A stretch of 39,279 bases of DNA from positions 1 through 39,279 of the forward strand of contig CAZQSM010000013.1 of NCBI GenBank assembly GCA_964596065.1, written 5' to 3'. Under the pieces are notes generated by a model that was not told where the DNA came from, ran no database searches, and was given only the letters and a program-made list of their open reading frames with translations. The position numbers and the translations under genes were made by a program. This DNA is from SZUA-254 sp964596065. Lineage in GTDB: Bacteria > Bacteroidota > Ignavibacteria > UBA10030 > SZUA-254. Positions 17,106-25,861 of this stretch are shown piece by piece. The number at the start of each line of letters is the position of its first letter. The stretch's first letter is position 1.

Positions 17106-18308
17106 ATGTTCTCGCGGAGGACACAGTGGGAATCGTCGTCCAACAGGCTCACGGAAATCCTCGACGCCCGCCGGGCCACCGGCGGTCGCGTCATCGACCT
17201 GACGCTCTCCAACCCGACCCTTTGCGGGTTTTCCTACCCCGTTGAAGCGATCCTCGGCGCGATCTCCGGCGCCGAATCCCTGGAATACCGTCCGGACCCG
17301 CACGGCCTGCCCCCGGCACGGGAGTCCGTTTCTGCGTATTACCGCTCCCGCGGGATCGGGATCGACCCCGCGGACATCTTCCTTACCGCCAGCACGAGCG
17401 AATCGTACTCGCTCCTCTTCCGCCTCCTTTGCAATCCCGGCGACGCGGTGGTCGTCCCGACCCCGTCGTATCCGCTGTTCGAATACCTCGCGGGCGTCAA
17501 CGACGCCGTGACATTGCCATACCGGCTCGTCCACGACGAGCTGTGGCGCGTCGACGTCGGGTCCCTCCGGAAGTCGATGATCCGGTCGGCGAAGGCCGTG
17601 CTGGTCGTCGAGCCGCACAACCCGACGGGGATGTCGCTCTCCGCGGACGAACGGAAGGAAGTCTCCGCGATCGCCGCCCGGCACGGGGCCGCGCTGATCG
17701 TCGACGAGGTGTTCAACGAATACCGTTTCGACGACTCCGCGGACATCCCGGCTTATCCCGACGAGGGGCTCGGGTTTCTCCTCAACGGCCTCTCGAAGAT
17801 GGCTGCCCTGCCCCAAATGAAACTGGGCTGGATCGCCCTCCGGGGCGACCGGAAAATCCGGCTCGAGGCCCGCTCGCGTCTCGAAATCCTGAACGACATG
17901 TTCCTCTCGGCCAACACGCCGGCGCAGGCCGGGCTGGGGAAACTGCTCGAGGCCGGCGCGTCGGTCCGCGACCGTATCCGGAAACGGACGTCGGACAACC
18001 TGTCGCTCCTGAGGGAGTCGCTCGACGGCGTGGCCGGATGCAGGGTCCTGCCGTGCGACGGGGGATGGAATGCGGTGGTGCGCCTGCCGGGGGGACTGGG
18101 CGACGAGGAGTGCGCGGCGGGGTTGCTCGACGAGTCGGGGGTCTATTGCTACCCCGGGTATTTTTTCGATTTCGAGGAGGACGACGTGATCGTCGTGAGT
18201 CTTCTGCCGTCGAAGGAGGAATTCACCGAGGGGATTGCCTTGATGACGGAATGGATTTCCGGCGCCGCGGCGACAAGAGGCGAATCGCCTCTCCCTCCCG
18301 GCGGATAG
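17106..18308 (+). CDS. PLP-dependent class I/II aminotransferase
   Basis: This 400-residue fold-type I enzyme has the expected landmarks. FLTASTSESYSLLFRLLCNPGD forms the phosphate-binding region. VVVPTPSYPLFEY, EPHNPTGMSLS (substrate-loop NPTG), IVDEVFNEY (the Asp that pairs with the pyridine nitrogen) and NGLSKMAALPQMKLGWIAL with the Schiff-base Lys231 follow. It resembles aspartate/alanine-type aminotransferases, but the exact substrate cannot be deduced. It begins 7 bases after the typA stop with a short GAGG-like ribosome-binding site, so it may share that transcript. It faces the amidohydrolase gene convergently, and no clear terminator is visible in the 60-base spacer. Confidence 0.9.
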   Translation: MFSRRTQWESSSNRLTEILDARRATGGRVIDLTLSNPTLCGFSYPVEAILGAISGAESLEYRPDPHGLPPARESVSAYYRSRGIGIDPADIFLTASTSESYSLLFRLLCNPGDAVVVPTPSYPLFEYLAGVNDAVTLPYRLVHDELWRVDVGSLRKSMIRSAKAVLVVEPHNPTGMSLSADERKEVSAIAARHGAALIVDEVFNEYRFDDSADIPAYPDEGLGFLLNGLSKMAALPQMKLGWIALRGDRKIRLEARSRLEILNDMFLSANTPAQAGLGKLLEAGASVRDRIRKRTSDNLSLLRESLDGVAGCRVLPCDGGWNAVVRLPGGLGDEECAAGLLDESGVYCYPGYFFDFEEDDVIVVSLLPSKEEFTEGIALMTEWISGAAATRGESPLPPGG

Positions 18309-18368
18309 ACCGCCCCGCTCCGACGCGGCACCCCGCTCCCGGCACGCCTCACCACCGGACCCCCAGCC

Positions 18369-19214
18369 CTACTTCAGGAAGTTCTTCAACCCGCCGGGGG
18401 AAAGGCGCGCGACCGCGTCCTGCAGGTGGAAGACCGCCACGCTGTTCTCGAAGAGGATCTTCTTCTTTTCCTTCTGCGGCAGCGCCAGCTCCTCGATGAA
18501 TTCCACGTACGATTCCATGGAAGAAATCGGCCAGTCCGTCCCGAACAGCACGTTTTCCGCCTCGACGCCGAAGAGGAGCATCTCCTGCAGCTGTTTGCGC
18601 ATGTACTCCTCGAACCGGTCGCTGAAATTCCCCAGGACCAGCCCGGAGATGTCGGTGTAGACGTTGGCGTTCTTGTAGACCACTTCCATGCAGTCCCTGA
18701 TCCAGGGGTTCCCGATGTGGCAGATCACGAAGTTGACGTCGGGGTGGTCGACCGCCACCTCGTCGACCTGCAGCGGATGTGAAAATTTCACCTTCCCCCT
18801 GGGCGAGTAGGTGTCGCCGCTGTGGATCATCACCGGGATCCTGTGTTTGGCGGCGAAGGCGTACACCGTGTCGAGTTTGGGATCGTGCGGATAGAACGGT
18901 TCGTATCCCGGGTAGAGTTTGAGCCCTTTCACCTTTCCCTCCGTCACGAAGGTTTCGATCTCCGCGAGCTGGTCGGGGTGGTAGCCGATGTAACTGATCC
19001 CGGCGATGACATAAACGTCGTTCATCCCGCGAGTCGCCTCGACGACGAGTTTCGTGGACGGCCGGCCCGGGGTCACCTTGTAGGAGGTCAGGACCAGCGC
19101 CAGGTCGATCCGGTTCCTCCGCATGTTCCGCCGCAGCTCGGCGAGACACAACGAGAGCGACTCGACGTCCTCCTGGTGGTAGTTATTGATGTGGGTGTGG
19201 CAGTCGATGATCAT
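18369..19214 (-). CDS. Amidohydrolase-2 family metal-dependent hydrolase
   Basis: This 281-residue TIM-barrel protein has the metal-binding pattern of the family. His6-Thr-His8 lies in the first strand (IIDCHTHINN). HSGD lies near residue 132, HIGNPW follows in the middle and the catalytic Asp is in FGTDWPISS near 226. Members include decarboxylases and hydrolases of lactones or amides, and the substrate here is unknown. It ends the minus-strand run that starts at the origin. Its start lies 6 bases downstream of the stop of the membrane-protein gene, so co-transcription is likely. Confidence 0.88.
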   Translation of the reverse strand: MIIDCHTHINNYHQEDVESLSLCLAELRRNMRRNRIDLALVLTSYKVTPGRPSTKLVVEATRGMNDVYVIAGISYIGYHPDQLAEIETFVTEGKVKGLKLYPGYEPFYPHDPKLDTVYAFAAKHRIPVMIHSGDTYSPRGKVKFSHPLQVDEVAVDHPDVNFVICHIGNPWIRDCMEVVYKNANVYTDISGLVLGNFSDRFEEYMRKQLQEMLLFGVEAENVLFGTDWPISSMESYVEFIEELALPQKEKKKILFENSVAVFHLQDAVARLSPGGLKNFLK

Positions 19215-19220
19215 CGGACG

Positions 19221-19880
19221 TCATTTCCAGAGTTTTTCAAGGAGTTTGGCCGCCCATTCCCTCCCCCCGAGCCCGAAGGCCAGGGCCAGCGCGAGGCAGA
19301 GGGCCCCGAACGCGATCTGGAACGCGGAGACGAGGATCTGCCCTCCGATGGCCAGCTGCTCCAGCGCCATCGAGACGACGAAGAGCATGATGGCGTACCT
19401 GGCGAGAAGGCTGATCAATTCCGCGCCTTCGATTTTCACGTTGCTGAGGTAGGTGAAGGTCACCCCCTGCACGAACTTCGCGAACATCATCCCGAAGATC
19501 AGGACGATGATCGCGATCAGGACGTTCGGGATGTAGAGGATGATCTTGTTGAAAAGTTCCGCGGCGATCTCGAGGCCGAGGATGTTGAGCGCCCCCAGCA
19601 TCACCACGAAGACGATCAGCCAGTAGATCATGTCGCCGATGAGGGTGACGGTGGTGAACTTCACCCCGCCCCGGATCAGGAAGTCCTCCAGCCCCGATTT
19701 CTCGGCCGCGACGTCGATGCGCATCATCCGCAGCAGCCGGATCGCGAATTTCCTGATGAGTTTGGCGGTCATGCTCCCGATGACCACCAGCAGCGCCGCC
19801 CCTATCACCTTGGGGAGCACGGCCGAGAGCCGGTGCCAGAATTCCACCAGGGGCTCGAACACACGGAAAAAAGGCTCCAT
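19221..19880 (-). CDS. Mechanosensitive-channel-like TM-helix repeat membrane protein
   Basis: This 219-residue protein has five predicted membrane helices. The repeated helix pattern VIGAALLVVIGSMTAKLIRKF and VLIAIIVLIFGMMFAKFVQGV is typical of the conserved TM-helix domain (PF05552) found in CmpX-like and small mechanosensitive channel relatives. The soluble beta domain of full MscS proteins is missing, so gating function is uncertain. The ATG at 19880 is chosen over an in-frame GTG at 19889 because AGGAG (19889-19893 on the minus strand) lies eight bases before the ATG and overlaps the GTG. The gene lies between DUF2461 and the amidohydrolase. Confidence 0.8.
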   Translation of the reverse strand: MEPFFRVFEPLVEFWHRLSAVLPKVIGAALLVVIGSMTAKLIRKFAIRLLRMMRIDVAAEKSGLEDFLIRGGVKFTTVTLIGDMIYWLIVFVVMLGALNILGLEIAAELFNKIILYIPNVLIAIIVLIFGMMFAKFVQGVTFTYLSNVKIEGAELISLLARYAIMLFVVSMALEQLAIGGQILVSAFQIAFGALCLALALAFGLGGREWAAKLLEKLWK

Positions 19881-19891
19881 CGTACGCACTC

Positions 19892-20599
19892 CTATTTGTG
19901 AAGCGCCCTGTTCAGGAACCGGACGAGCGGCATCATGTCGCGGTAAACCGAAGCAACCCGCGCGGGCAGGTCCTTCCTGCGCGCCGCCGATTCATCCCAT
20001 TCCCGGTGGACGATGAACTGTTTGAACCTGAGCCACCCGATCATCGGGTGGTCGGGCCTGAACCCCAGCGGGGCCCGCGACAGCCGGTCTCCGTCGAGCG
20101 GTCCGAATTTCTTTCTGAACGCCGGATCGTTCACCACACCGAGGAATTCCTCCGGTTTCGCCGCGATGGCGGCCCTGATCTTCTTGAGCTGCGCACCGTC
20201 GGGCATGTACACCCCGCCGGCCAGGAACACCTTCCCCGGCTCGACGTGGAGGTACAATGCCGCGCTCTCGGTCCATCGTCCGGGAGGATGGAAAATCGCC
20301 GCGACGTGCGTCTTGTACGGGTCCTTGTTCCCGCTGAAACGGGTGTCGCGGTGGATCCGGAACATCGATGTCTTCGGGTCGACCGACATCCCCGGGGCGA
20401 TCGCGCCGATCGGGGCGGCGAGGGCGGCGATCAGCGATTGCATCGGATATTTCACGTACTCGAGGTACTCCTCCTTGTGCGCGGCGAACCACTCCCGGTC
20501 GTTGTGCTTCTTCAGCTCCCGGAGGAACTTCAGCCCTTCCGGAGGAAAACCGGTGAACGGCGGGTGGGCGTCGAGATCGACCGGTTGTTGTTTCATCAT
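19892..20599 (-). CDS. DUF2461 family protein
   Basis: This 235-residue soluble protein matches DUF2461/TIGR02453. FPPEGLKFLRELKKHNDREWFAAHKEEY near the N-terminus, MFRIHRDTRFSGNKDPYKTHVAAIF and LYLHVEPGKVFLAGGVYMPDGAQLKKIR are diagnostic. No function is established for the family. The start is one of two adjacent ATG codons (20599 or 20596) that overlap the murQ stop, so it is probably translationally coupled to murQ. The next gene begins 11 bases after its stop. Confidence 0.92.
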   Translation of the reverse strand: MMKQQPVDLDAHPPFTGFPPEGLKFLRELKKHNDREWFAAHKEEYLEYVKYPMQSLIAALAAPIGAIAPGMSVDPKTSMFRIHRDTRFSGNKDPYKTHVAAIFHPPGRWTESAALYLHVEPGKVFLAGGVYMPDGAQLKKIRAAIAAKPEEFLGVVNDPAFRKKFGPLDGDRLSRAPLGFRPDHPMIGWLRFKQFIVHREWDESAARRKDLPARVASVYRDMMPLVRFLNRALHK

Positions 20600-21558
20600 C
20601 GCCCCTTCCCGGCGATCGCCCTGTGGACGAAACCCCCGCGGGCGCGGAGGCGCCGGCGGGCCTCGGCCGCGCCGGTCCCGGCCCTGGCCATCACGATTGC
20701 CGTCTTCACATGGCCGCCCGCCGCGACGAGCAGTTTCGAGGCGGCGGCGTAGTCCATGCCGGTGGCGATCATAATGACGCGGCGGGCCCGTTCGCCGAGC
20801 TTTCGGCTGTTCAGCCGCAGGTCGACCATCATGTTCTCGTAGACTTTCCCCAGCGCGACCATCGTGGTCGTGGTCAGCATGTTCAGCACCATCTTCTGCG
20901 CGGTCCCCGATTTCATCCGGGTGGATCCCATCAGCACCTCCGGTCCGACGTCGGGACTGATCACGACATCGACATTCCTCCTGATTGCGGCGTACGACGC
21001 GCCCCGCACGACCGACCGCGGGTTCGTGGTGATCAGCAGCGTGCGGGCCCCCCGTTTCTTCGCTTCGGCGAGCGCGGCGCCGACGTAGGGTGTCCTGAGG
21101 CTCGCCGCGATTCCGCAGACGACGTCGCCCTTTCCCGCGCCGGCCTTCCGGATGGCCGAACGACCGTCGGCACTCCGGTCTTCCGCGCCCTCGACCGCCC
21201 TGAAGGCCGCCCGTCTCCCCCCCGCGATGATGCCGCGGATCATCCCGGGATCGGTCCCGAACGTCGGCGGGCATTCCGCCGCGTCGAGGACCCCGAGACG
21301 TCCGCTGGTTCCGGCGCCGACGTAGAAGAGCCGGCCGCCATTTGCGAGTGACTCGACGAGAAGGGCCACGGCATCCGCAATACGGGGAATTTCCCTCCGT
21401 ACGGCTTTCGCGACCTTCGCGTCCTCGGCGTTGATGAGCCTGAGAACCCCCCCGACCGGAAGCCGGTCGAGGAAAAGGCTCTTCGGGTTCCGCTTCTCGG
21501 TCGTGAGTTTCCCCAACTGGCGGAAGAGCCGCGTTGATCCACTGGCGAGGCTTGTCAT
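20596..21558 (-). CDS. murQ: N-acetylmuramic acid 6-phosphate etherase MurQ
   Basis: This 320-residue enzyme cleaves the lactyl ether of MurNAc-6-phosphate to GlcNAc-6-phosphate in peptidoglycan recycling. The SIS domain carries YVGAGTSGRLGVLDAAECPPTF at about residues 75-96, and the family signature MGSTRMKSGTAQKMVLN follows at about 205-221. The acidic residue of DAAECPPTFG is in the expected place. The start ATG overlaps the rsmG stop by 4 nt and the stop overlaps the DUF2461 start, so three genes are tightly coupled. MurQ is not part of the usual origin cluster, and it sits where parA often lies. Confidence 0.95.
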   Translation of the reverse strand: MTSLASGSTRLFRQLGKLTTEKRNPKSLFLDRLPVGGVLRLINAEDAKVAKAVRREIPRIADAVALLVESLANGGRLFYVGAGTSGRLGVLDAAECPPTFGTDPGMIRGIIAGGRRAAFRAVEGAEDRSADGRSAIRKAGAGKGDVVCGIAASLRTPYVGAALAEAKKRGARTLLITTNPRSVVRGASYAAIRRNVDVVISPDVGPEVLMGSTRMKSGTAQKMVLNMLTTTTMVALGKVYENMMVDLRLNSRKLGERARRVIMIATGMDYAAASKLLVAAGGHVKTAIVMARAGTGAAEARRRLRARGGFVHRAIAGKGR

Positions 21559-22262
21559 GGCGTAAGAATGATAACCTTTTTTCCGATGATTTGTGATTCC
21601 GCGCCACGAACGTCGAGCGATCGCACGGTAACGGAAGCCTCCCCGGAGACCTCTGACAGGGAGGCCAGCTCCGACGCCAGGTCCCCTCCCTTGAGGAGAA
21701 TGTACGATCCCGGCGGGATCCGCTTCCGGGGGCCCTGGTCGTCGCGCGATGCCTCCGCTCGGCCGCGTCCATCGGTCCGGAGCAGCGGCGCGCACCAGCG
21801 CACGACCTCCGCCGCCGACGAGACCCCCCTCGCGACCACGTAATCGAATGTCCCGATCGCCGAGGGCTTGCATTCCTCGACGCGACCACAGATCACCCGG
21901 ACGTTCCGGACGCCGAGCTGTTCCACGATGTCGTTAACCGCCTTCGTTTTTTTCGCGATCGAGTCGATGACGCTGACCCTGACATCCGGGTGGATGATCG
22001 CCAGCGGTATCCCCGGGAGCCCGCCCCCGGTGCCGACGTCGAGCAGCGCGGTGTTCTCCGCGAGCGAATGGCTGAAAAGGAAGGCCACCGATCCGACGAC
22101 GTGTCTTGCGAAGAAGTCGGTGGTGTCGCGGCGTGAAACGAGGTTGACCTTCGCGTTCCAGTCGAGCAGCAGCCGTTCATACGCGAGCAGTCCGTCGATC
22201 GTTTCTCCGGCGAGCGGCAGTCCGTTCTTCTCCAACAGCCCCGCGACCTCCGCCGGCGTCAT
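21555..22262 (-). CDS. rsmG: 16S rRNA m7G527 methyltransferase RsmG (GidB)
   Basis: This 235-residue SAM-dependent methyltransferase has the family landmarks: LLDWNAKVNLVSRRD near the N-terminus, motif I LLDVGTGGGLPGIPLAI at about residues 73-89, VIDSIAKKTKAVNDI, and FDYVVARGVSSAAEVVRW. A charged insert (about 165-185, RGRAEASRDDQGPRKR) makes it slightly longer than usual. It methylates N7 of G527 in 16S rRNA. It follows mnmG after a 61-base AT-rich spacer, which could hold a secondary promoter, and overlaps murQ by 4 nt. Confidence 0.95.
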   Translation of the reverse strand: MTPAEVAGLLEKNGLPLAGETIDGLLAYERLLLDWNAKVNLVSRRDTTDFFARHVVGSVAFLFSHSLAENTALLDVGTGGGLPGIPLAIIHPDVRVSVIDSIAKKTKAVNDIVEQLGVRNVRVICGRVEECKPSAIGTFDYVVARGVSSAAEVVRWCAPLLRTDGRGRAEASRDDQGPRKRIPPGSYILLKGGDLASELASLSEVSGEASVTVRSLDVRGAESQIIGKKVIILTP

Positions 22263-22323
22263 CGTTTTAACATATTGTAATTATTTAAGTTATAAGCCTC
22301 GTATCCACCTCATACCGCGCGGA

Positions 22324-24237
22324 TCATTTCCTGAGGTGGACCATCAGGACCGAGATGTCGGCCGCGGTGACTCCGCTGATGCGGGACGCCTGCCCGATCG
22401 ACGCGGGGCGGACCTTCTTCATTTTCTCCCTCCCCTCGCTCGAGAGGGCGCTGATCGATCCGAAGTCGAACGATTCCGGGATCCGTTTGGCTTCGTGGGT
22501 TTCGAACCGCCGCACGTCCGCCTCCTGGCGCTGAAAGTACCCCTCGTACTTCAGGTCGATGTCGATCTGCCCGATGATCTCCTCCCTGAGCCTGGCGCTT
22601 CCGAGGGAGCGGATCGTCGAGACCGCCGGGACGGCGTCGGCGAAGCCTGAAGACAGGAAAACTTCCGTATTGATTTCGGGGCGCCTGAGGATCTGTGAGG
22701 CCCGTTCAGACTGCGCAACCGGCGACGAGCCGGAAGCCGCAAGGAACGCGTTGACGCGCGAACCGGGAAGCTGCAGCTCACGCAGGCCGGCGATCGCCGC
22801 GCCGATCAATCCCTCCTTGAGCCTGAGGCGTTCGTGAACGTGCCCGGGCAGCAGCCCGAGAGAGAGGCCATGCTTCATCAACCGCCTGTCGGCGTTGTCC
22901 TGCCTCAGGATGAGCCGGTATTCGGCCCTGGATGTGAACATCCGGTACGGTTCGTCGGTGTTCTTGTTGATCAGGTCGTCCGCCAGGACGCCGATATATG
23001 CCTCCGACCGCTTCAGGACGAAGGGGGGGCGTTCCTGGACCAGGAGCGCGGCATTGATCCCCGCCATCAGCCCCTGGGCGGCCGCTTCTTCATAGCCCGA
23101 CGTACCGCAGATCTGCCCCGCCAGGAAGAGGCCCGACACGGCCTTCGTCTCGAACGTGAGCTTGAGCTGGTTGGGAGGGAAATAATCGTATTCAACGGCG
23201 TATCCCGGCCGGATCATTTTTACGTCCGAGAGACCCGGTATGGTACGCAACCCCCTCTCCTGCACGTCGGCCGGGAGAGAGGTGGAGAAACCGTTGACGT
23301 AAACAACGTTCGTCGTGTATCCTTCCGGTTCCAGAAAAATCTGGTGCCTCTCCTTTTCAGAGAAACGAACAATCTTGTCCTCGATGGAGGGACAGTATCG
23401 GGGTCCGCTTCCCCTGATCCTTCCCGTGAACATCGGCGACTGATCGAAACCTTCACTGAGGATCGAGTGTGTCAACATCGATGTATGGGTAAGGTACATA
23501 TCTATTTGTTTATTAAGGACTTGTTCGTTCTGAAACGAAAATGGTGCCGGCCTCCCATCTGGTGCCTGCGCTTCAACTTCAGTGAGATCGATGGAGTGAA
23601 GGTCGATTCGCGGCGGTGTCCCGGTTTTTAGTCTGCCACTTTCAATCCCATACTCAGCCAGGCATCCCGAAATTCCGTTCGAGGCAGGTTCTCCATACCT
23701 GCCTCCCTGGTTACTCCTGAGGCCCGTATGCATCAACGCCCTGAGAAACGTACCGGCACTGAGTACTACTGTCCGACATTCCACCTCCCGGCCGGCGTTG
23801 GTCGTAATGGAGTGAACGCTGAACCTATCCGACCCAGGAGGTCGAACCGCATTTATCCTCTCTATCCCTTCTTCCAAAATATCCAATCCCGGTACCTGAT
23901 TCAACACCCTCTGGGCTTCGAGGGAATAGAGATCCCGGTCATTCTGACATCTTGGCGACCATACGGCAGGACCCTTCGAGGTATTCAGCATTCTGAAGTG
24001 AATTCCGGTGGCATCGGCGATCTTACCCATCTCACCCCCGATGGCATCTATTTCCCGGACCAGTTGTCCCTTGGCTGTCCCCCCAATCGCCGGGTTACAT
24101 GACATTCGGCCAATTGCCTCACGCGACATTGTTATGAGTAATGTGGAACACCCCATTCTGGTCGCAGCCAGGGACGCTTCGATCCCGGCGTGCCCCCCGC
24201 CTATGACAATAACGTCATATTTGGCCTTTTTGGCCAT
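22324..24237 (-). CDS. mnmG: tRNA uridine 5-carboxymethylaminomethyl modification enzyme MnmG (GidA)
   Basis: This 637-residue FAD-dependent enzyme works with MnmE to modify U34 of certain tRNAs. The FAD-binding VIVIGGGHAGIEASLAA begins at about residue 9. GGTAKGQLVREIDAIGG, LKTGTPPRIDL and SRAEYRLILRQDNADRR are diagnostic, and the C-terminal helical MnmE-binding domain is complete. The ATG at 24237 fits the usual N-terminus (MAKKAKYDV). An in-frame GTG at 24252 lies inside the parS site and an ATG at 24282 would overlap mnmE, and no strong ribosome-binding site decides between them. The 5' third of the gene has much lower GC than its 3' part. Confidence 0.96.
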   Translation of the reverse strand: MAKKAKYDVIVIGGGHAGIEASLAATRMGCSTLLITMSREAIGRMSCNPAIGGTAKGQLVREIDAIGGEMGKIADATGIHFRMLNTSKGPAVWSPRCQNDRDLYSLEAQRVLNQVPGLDILEEGIERINAVRPPGSDRFSVHSITTNAGREVECRTVVLSAGTFLRALMHTGLRSNQGGRYGEPASNGISGCLAEYGIESGRLKTGTPPRIDLHSIDLTEVEAQAPDGRPAPFSFQNEQVLNKQIDMYLTHTSMLTHSILSEGFDQSPMFTGRIRGSGPRYCPSIEDKIVRFSEKERHQIFLEPEGYTTNVVYVNGFSTSLPADVQERGLRTIPGLSDVKMIRPGYAVEYDYFPPNQLKLTFETKAVSGLFLAGQICGTSGYEEAAAQGLMAGINAALLVQERPPFVLKRSEAYIGVLADDLINKNTDEPYRMFTSRAEYRLILRQDNADRRLMKHGLSLGLLPGHVHERLRLKEGLIGAAIAGLRELQLPGSRVNAFLAASGSSPVAQSERASQILRRPEINTEVFLSSGFADAVPAVSTIRSLGSARLREEIIGQIDIDLKYEGYFQRQEADVRRFETHEAKRIPESFDFGSISALSSEGREKMKKVRPASIGQASRISGVTAADISVLMVHLRK

Positions 24238-25130
24238 ATTTCGCTGTTCCACGTGAAACAAAGTCCCTACTTCCCGATGCAAAACCGTGAAAATACGTTA
24301 TTTAAAACCTCTTCCGAAATATCGATGCCGACTACCTCCGAAAGATGGCCCAATGTACCCCTCAGATCAACGGAGAGAAGATCTGGCGTGGCCCCCTTTC
24401 TGACCGCCTCCTCAACCAGGGAGAGGGATTGACGGGCCTTAAGAAGACTCTCCCTTTGCCTCAAGGAACTTACAATGATCGACTCCCCTACCGAATCTCC
24501 CTCCAATTGTTTTATCTGATTATAGATTTTCGATTCCAATTCTGAAATCCCGGTACCGGTTTTAACCGAGGTGATCACAACCGGAAATCCTTTAAACTCT
24601 GTCGTTCTCCGATCGAGCTGCTTTTCCCCGGCCAGATCCGACTTATTTAACACGATAATAACATTTTTATGTCGATCAGATCCAATCTGGCTGGAAATGA
24701 AATCTATATCTGCATCGATCCGGGACTCTTGGCTTGCGTCGACGACAAGGAGGATGAGATCGGCGAATTGGATCTGCTCTCCGGTTCGTCTTATCCCTTC
24801 CGCCTCGATAATATCATCAGTCTTACGAACGCCGGCAGTATCAACAATGGTGAATCTCGCTCCGCGGATGGTGATCGACTCCTCAATCGTGTCCCTGGTA
24901 GTGCCCGATATTTCAGTAACTATCGATCGATTTTCACGAACTAAAGTATTGAGTATACTTGACTTACCGACATTCGTGGCGCCGGCCAGCACAACCCGGA
25001 TCCCTTCATTAATTACCTTCCCATGTTCATAAGAATCAATAAGTTGAGTCAATTCGGAGTGGATTCCGGCAAGATCTCCTCGAAGGGACTCCCGATTCAG
25101 GAACTCCATCCCCTCCTCTGAAAAGTCGAG
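23280..25130. other. Lower-GC island covering the mnmG 5' part and mnmE 3' part
   Basis: Hand counts of 60-base lines give about 35-38% GC at 23461, 24481, 24661 and 24901, and 47-57% in most other lines counted here. Lines just outside (22441, 22501, 23101, 25201, 25261) give 60-67%. The boundaries fall inside genes that remain intact in protein sequence. parS lies close to the centre. Confidence 0.7.
24245..24260 (+). other. parS centromere site (ParB binding)
   Basis: The 16-mer TGTTCCACGTGAAACA matches the chromosomal parS consensus TGTTNCACGTGAAACA without mismatch. It lies in the 29-base spacer between mnmE and the chosen mnmG start, about 5 kb from dnaA, where primary parS sites are normally found. 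ParA and ParB are not encoded in this window. Confidence 0.95.
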
Positions 25131-25667
25131 TTCCAGTTCGAGCGTGGAGCAGAGATCGATGACCCGGCGCCGTATCGTTGCGATCTTACCGGAAAGGGTT
25201 CCCCGCAATTGCGAGAGCGCCAGCTGATGTGACGCCTTGGACTCGGCGTTGATCAGTCCGGCGACGGCCTCCGCCTGGGAGAGATCGATCCTTCCGTTGA
25301 GGAAGGCGCGTTTCGTAAATTCGCCCGGGCCGGCCGGCCGCGCGCCCCTCGAAATCAGAAGCTCGAGGATTTTCCTCGCGACGAAGTGCGATCCGTGACA
25401 GCTGATTTCAACGACGTCCTCCGTGGTGTATGAGCGGGGGGTGCGGAAGAGGGAGACGAGGACTTCATCGAGCAATACGCCGCCGTCCGCCTCAATCTTC
25501 CCGAAGTGAACGGTGTGGGAGGATGCCGATGTCAGGGAGTCCGATCCCCTGAAGACCGTGTCCGCGATAACGATGGCATCCGGACCGCTGAGCCGGATCA
25601 CCGCTATCCCGCCGGTCCCGATGGGCGTAATAATGGCGGAAATGGTATCGTTTTCGGACATTTTCAT
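24267..25667 (-). CDS. mnmE: tRNA modification GTPase MnmE (TrmE)
   Basis: This 466-residue protein partners MnmG in wobble-uridine modification. The N-terminal folate-binding domain has the expected ISAIITPIGTGGIAVIRLSGP and EFTKRAFLNGRIDLSQAEAV. The G domain has G1 GATNVGKSS at about 225-233, a switch with SGTTRDTIEE, G3 DTAGVR and G4 NKSDL. The last residues FCIGK include the essential conserved Cys. G1 has Thr where Pro is usual (GxPNxGKS), a mild variation. An ATG at 25667 or 25661 may start translation. The C-terminal half lies in the lower-GC island. Confidence 0.96.
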   Translation of the reverse strand: MKMSENDTISAIITPIGTGGIAVIRLSGPDAIVIADTVFRGSDSLTSASSHTVHFGKIEADGGVLLDEVLVSLFRTPRSYTTEDVVEISCHGSHFVARKILELLISRGARPAGPGEFTKRAFLNGRIDLSQAEAVAGLINAESKASHQLALSQLRGTLSGKIATIRRRVIDLCSTLELELDFSEEGMEFLNRESLRGDLAGIHSELTQLIDSYEHGKVINEGIRVVLAGATNVGKSSILNTLVRENRSIVTEISGTTRDTIEESITIRGARFTIVDTAGVRKTDDIIEAEGIRRTGEQIQFADLILLVVDASQESRIDADIDFISSQIGSDRHKNVIIVLNKSDLAGEKQLDRRTTEFKGFPVVITSVKTGTGISELESKIYNQIKQLEGDSVGESIIVSSLRQRESLLKARQSLSLVEEAVRKGATPDLLSVDLRGTLGHLSEVVGIDISEEVLNNVFSRFCIGK

Positions 25668-25861
25668 CGGAAGAAAATTGGAGGAGGCGGACGAAATTTA
25701 GGAAAGATTGGGGGTAATTACAATCCGGGGGCCGGGAGCGGGGGCCGCTCCAGGGCGCTGTGGCCGATGAACCGAACGGGTGGGGAGGGTGAAGCGCCGC
25801 TTGGAGCTGCCTGCGTAGAAGGGTGGACGCTACGGAAGGACCTTGCCGCGAACTGACGAAC

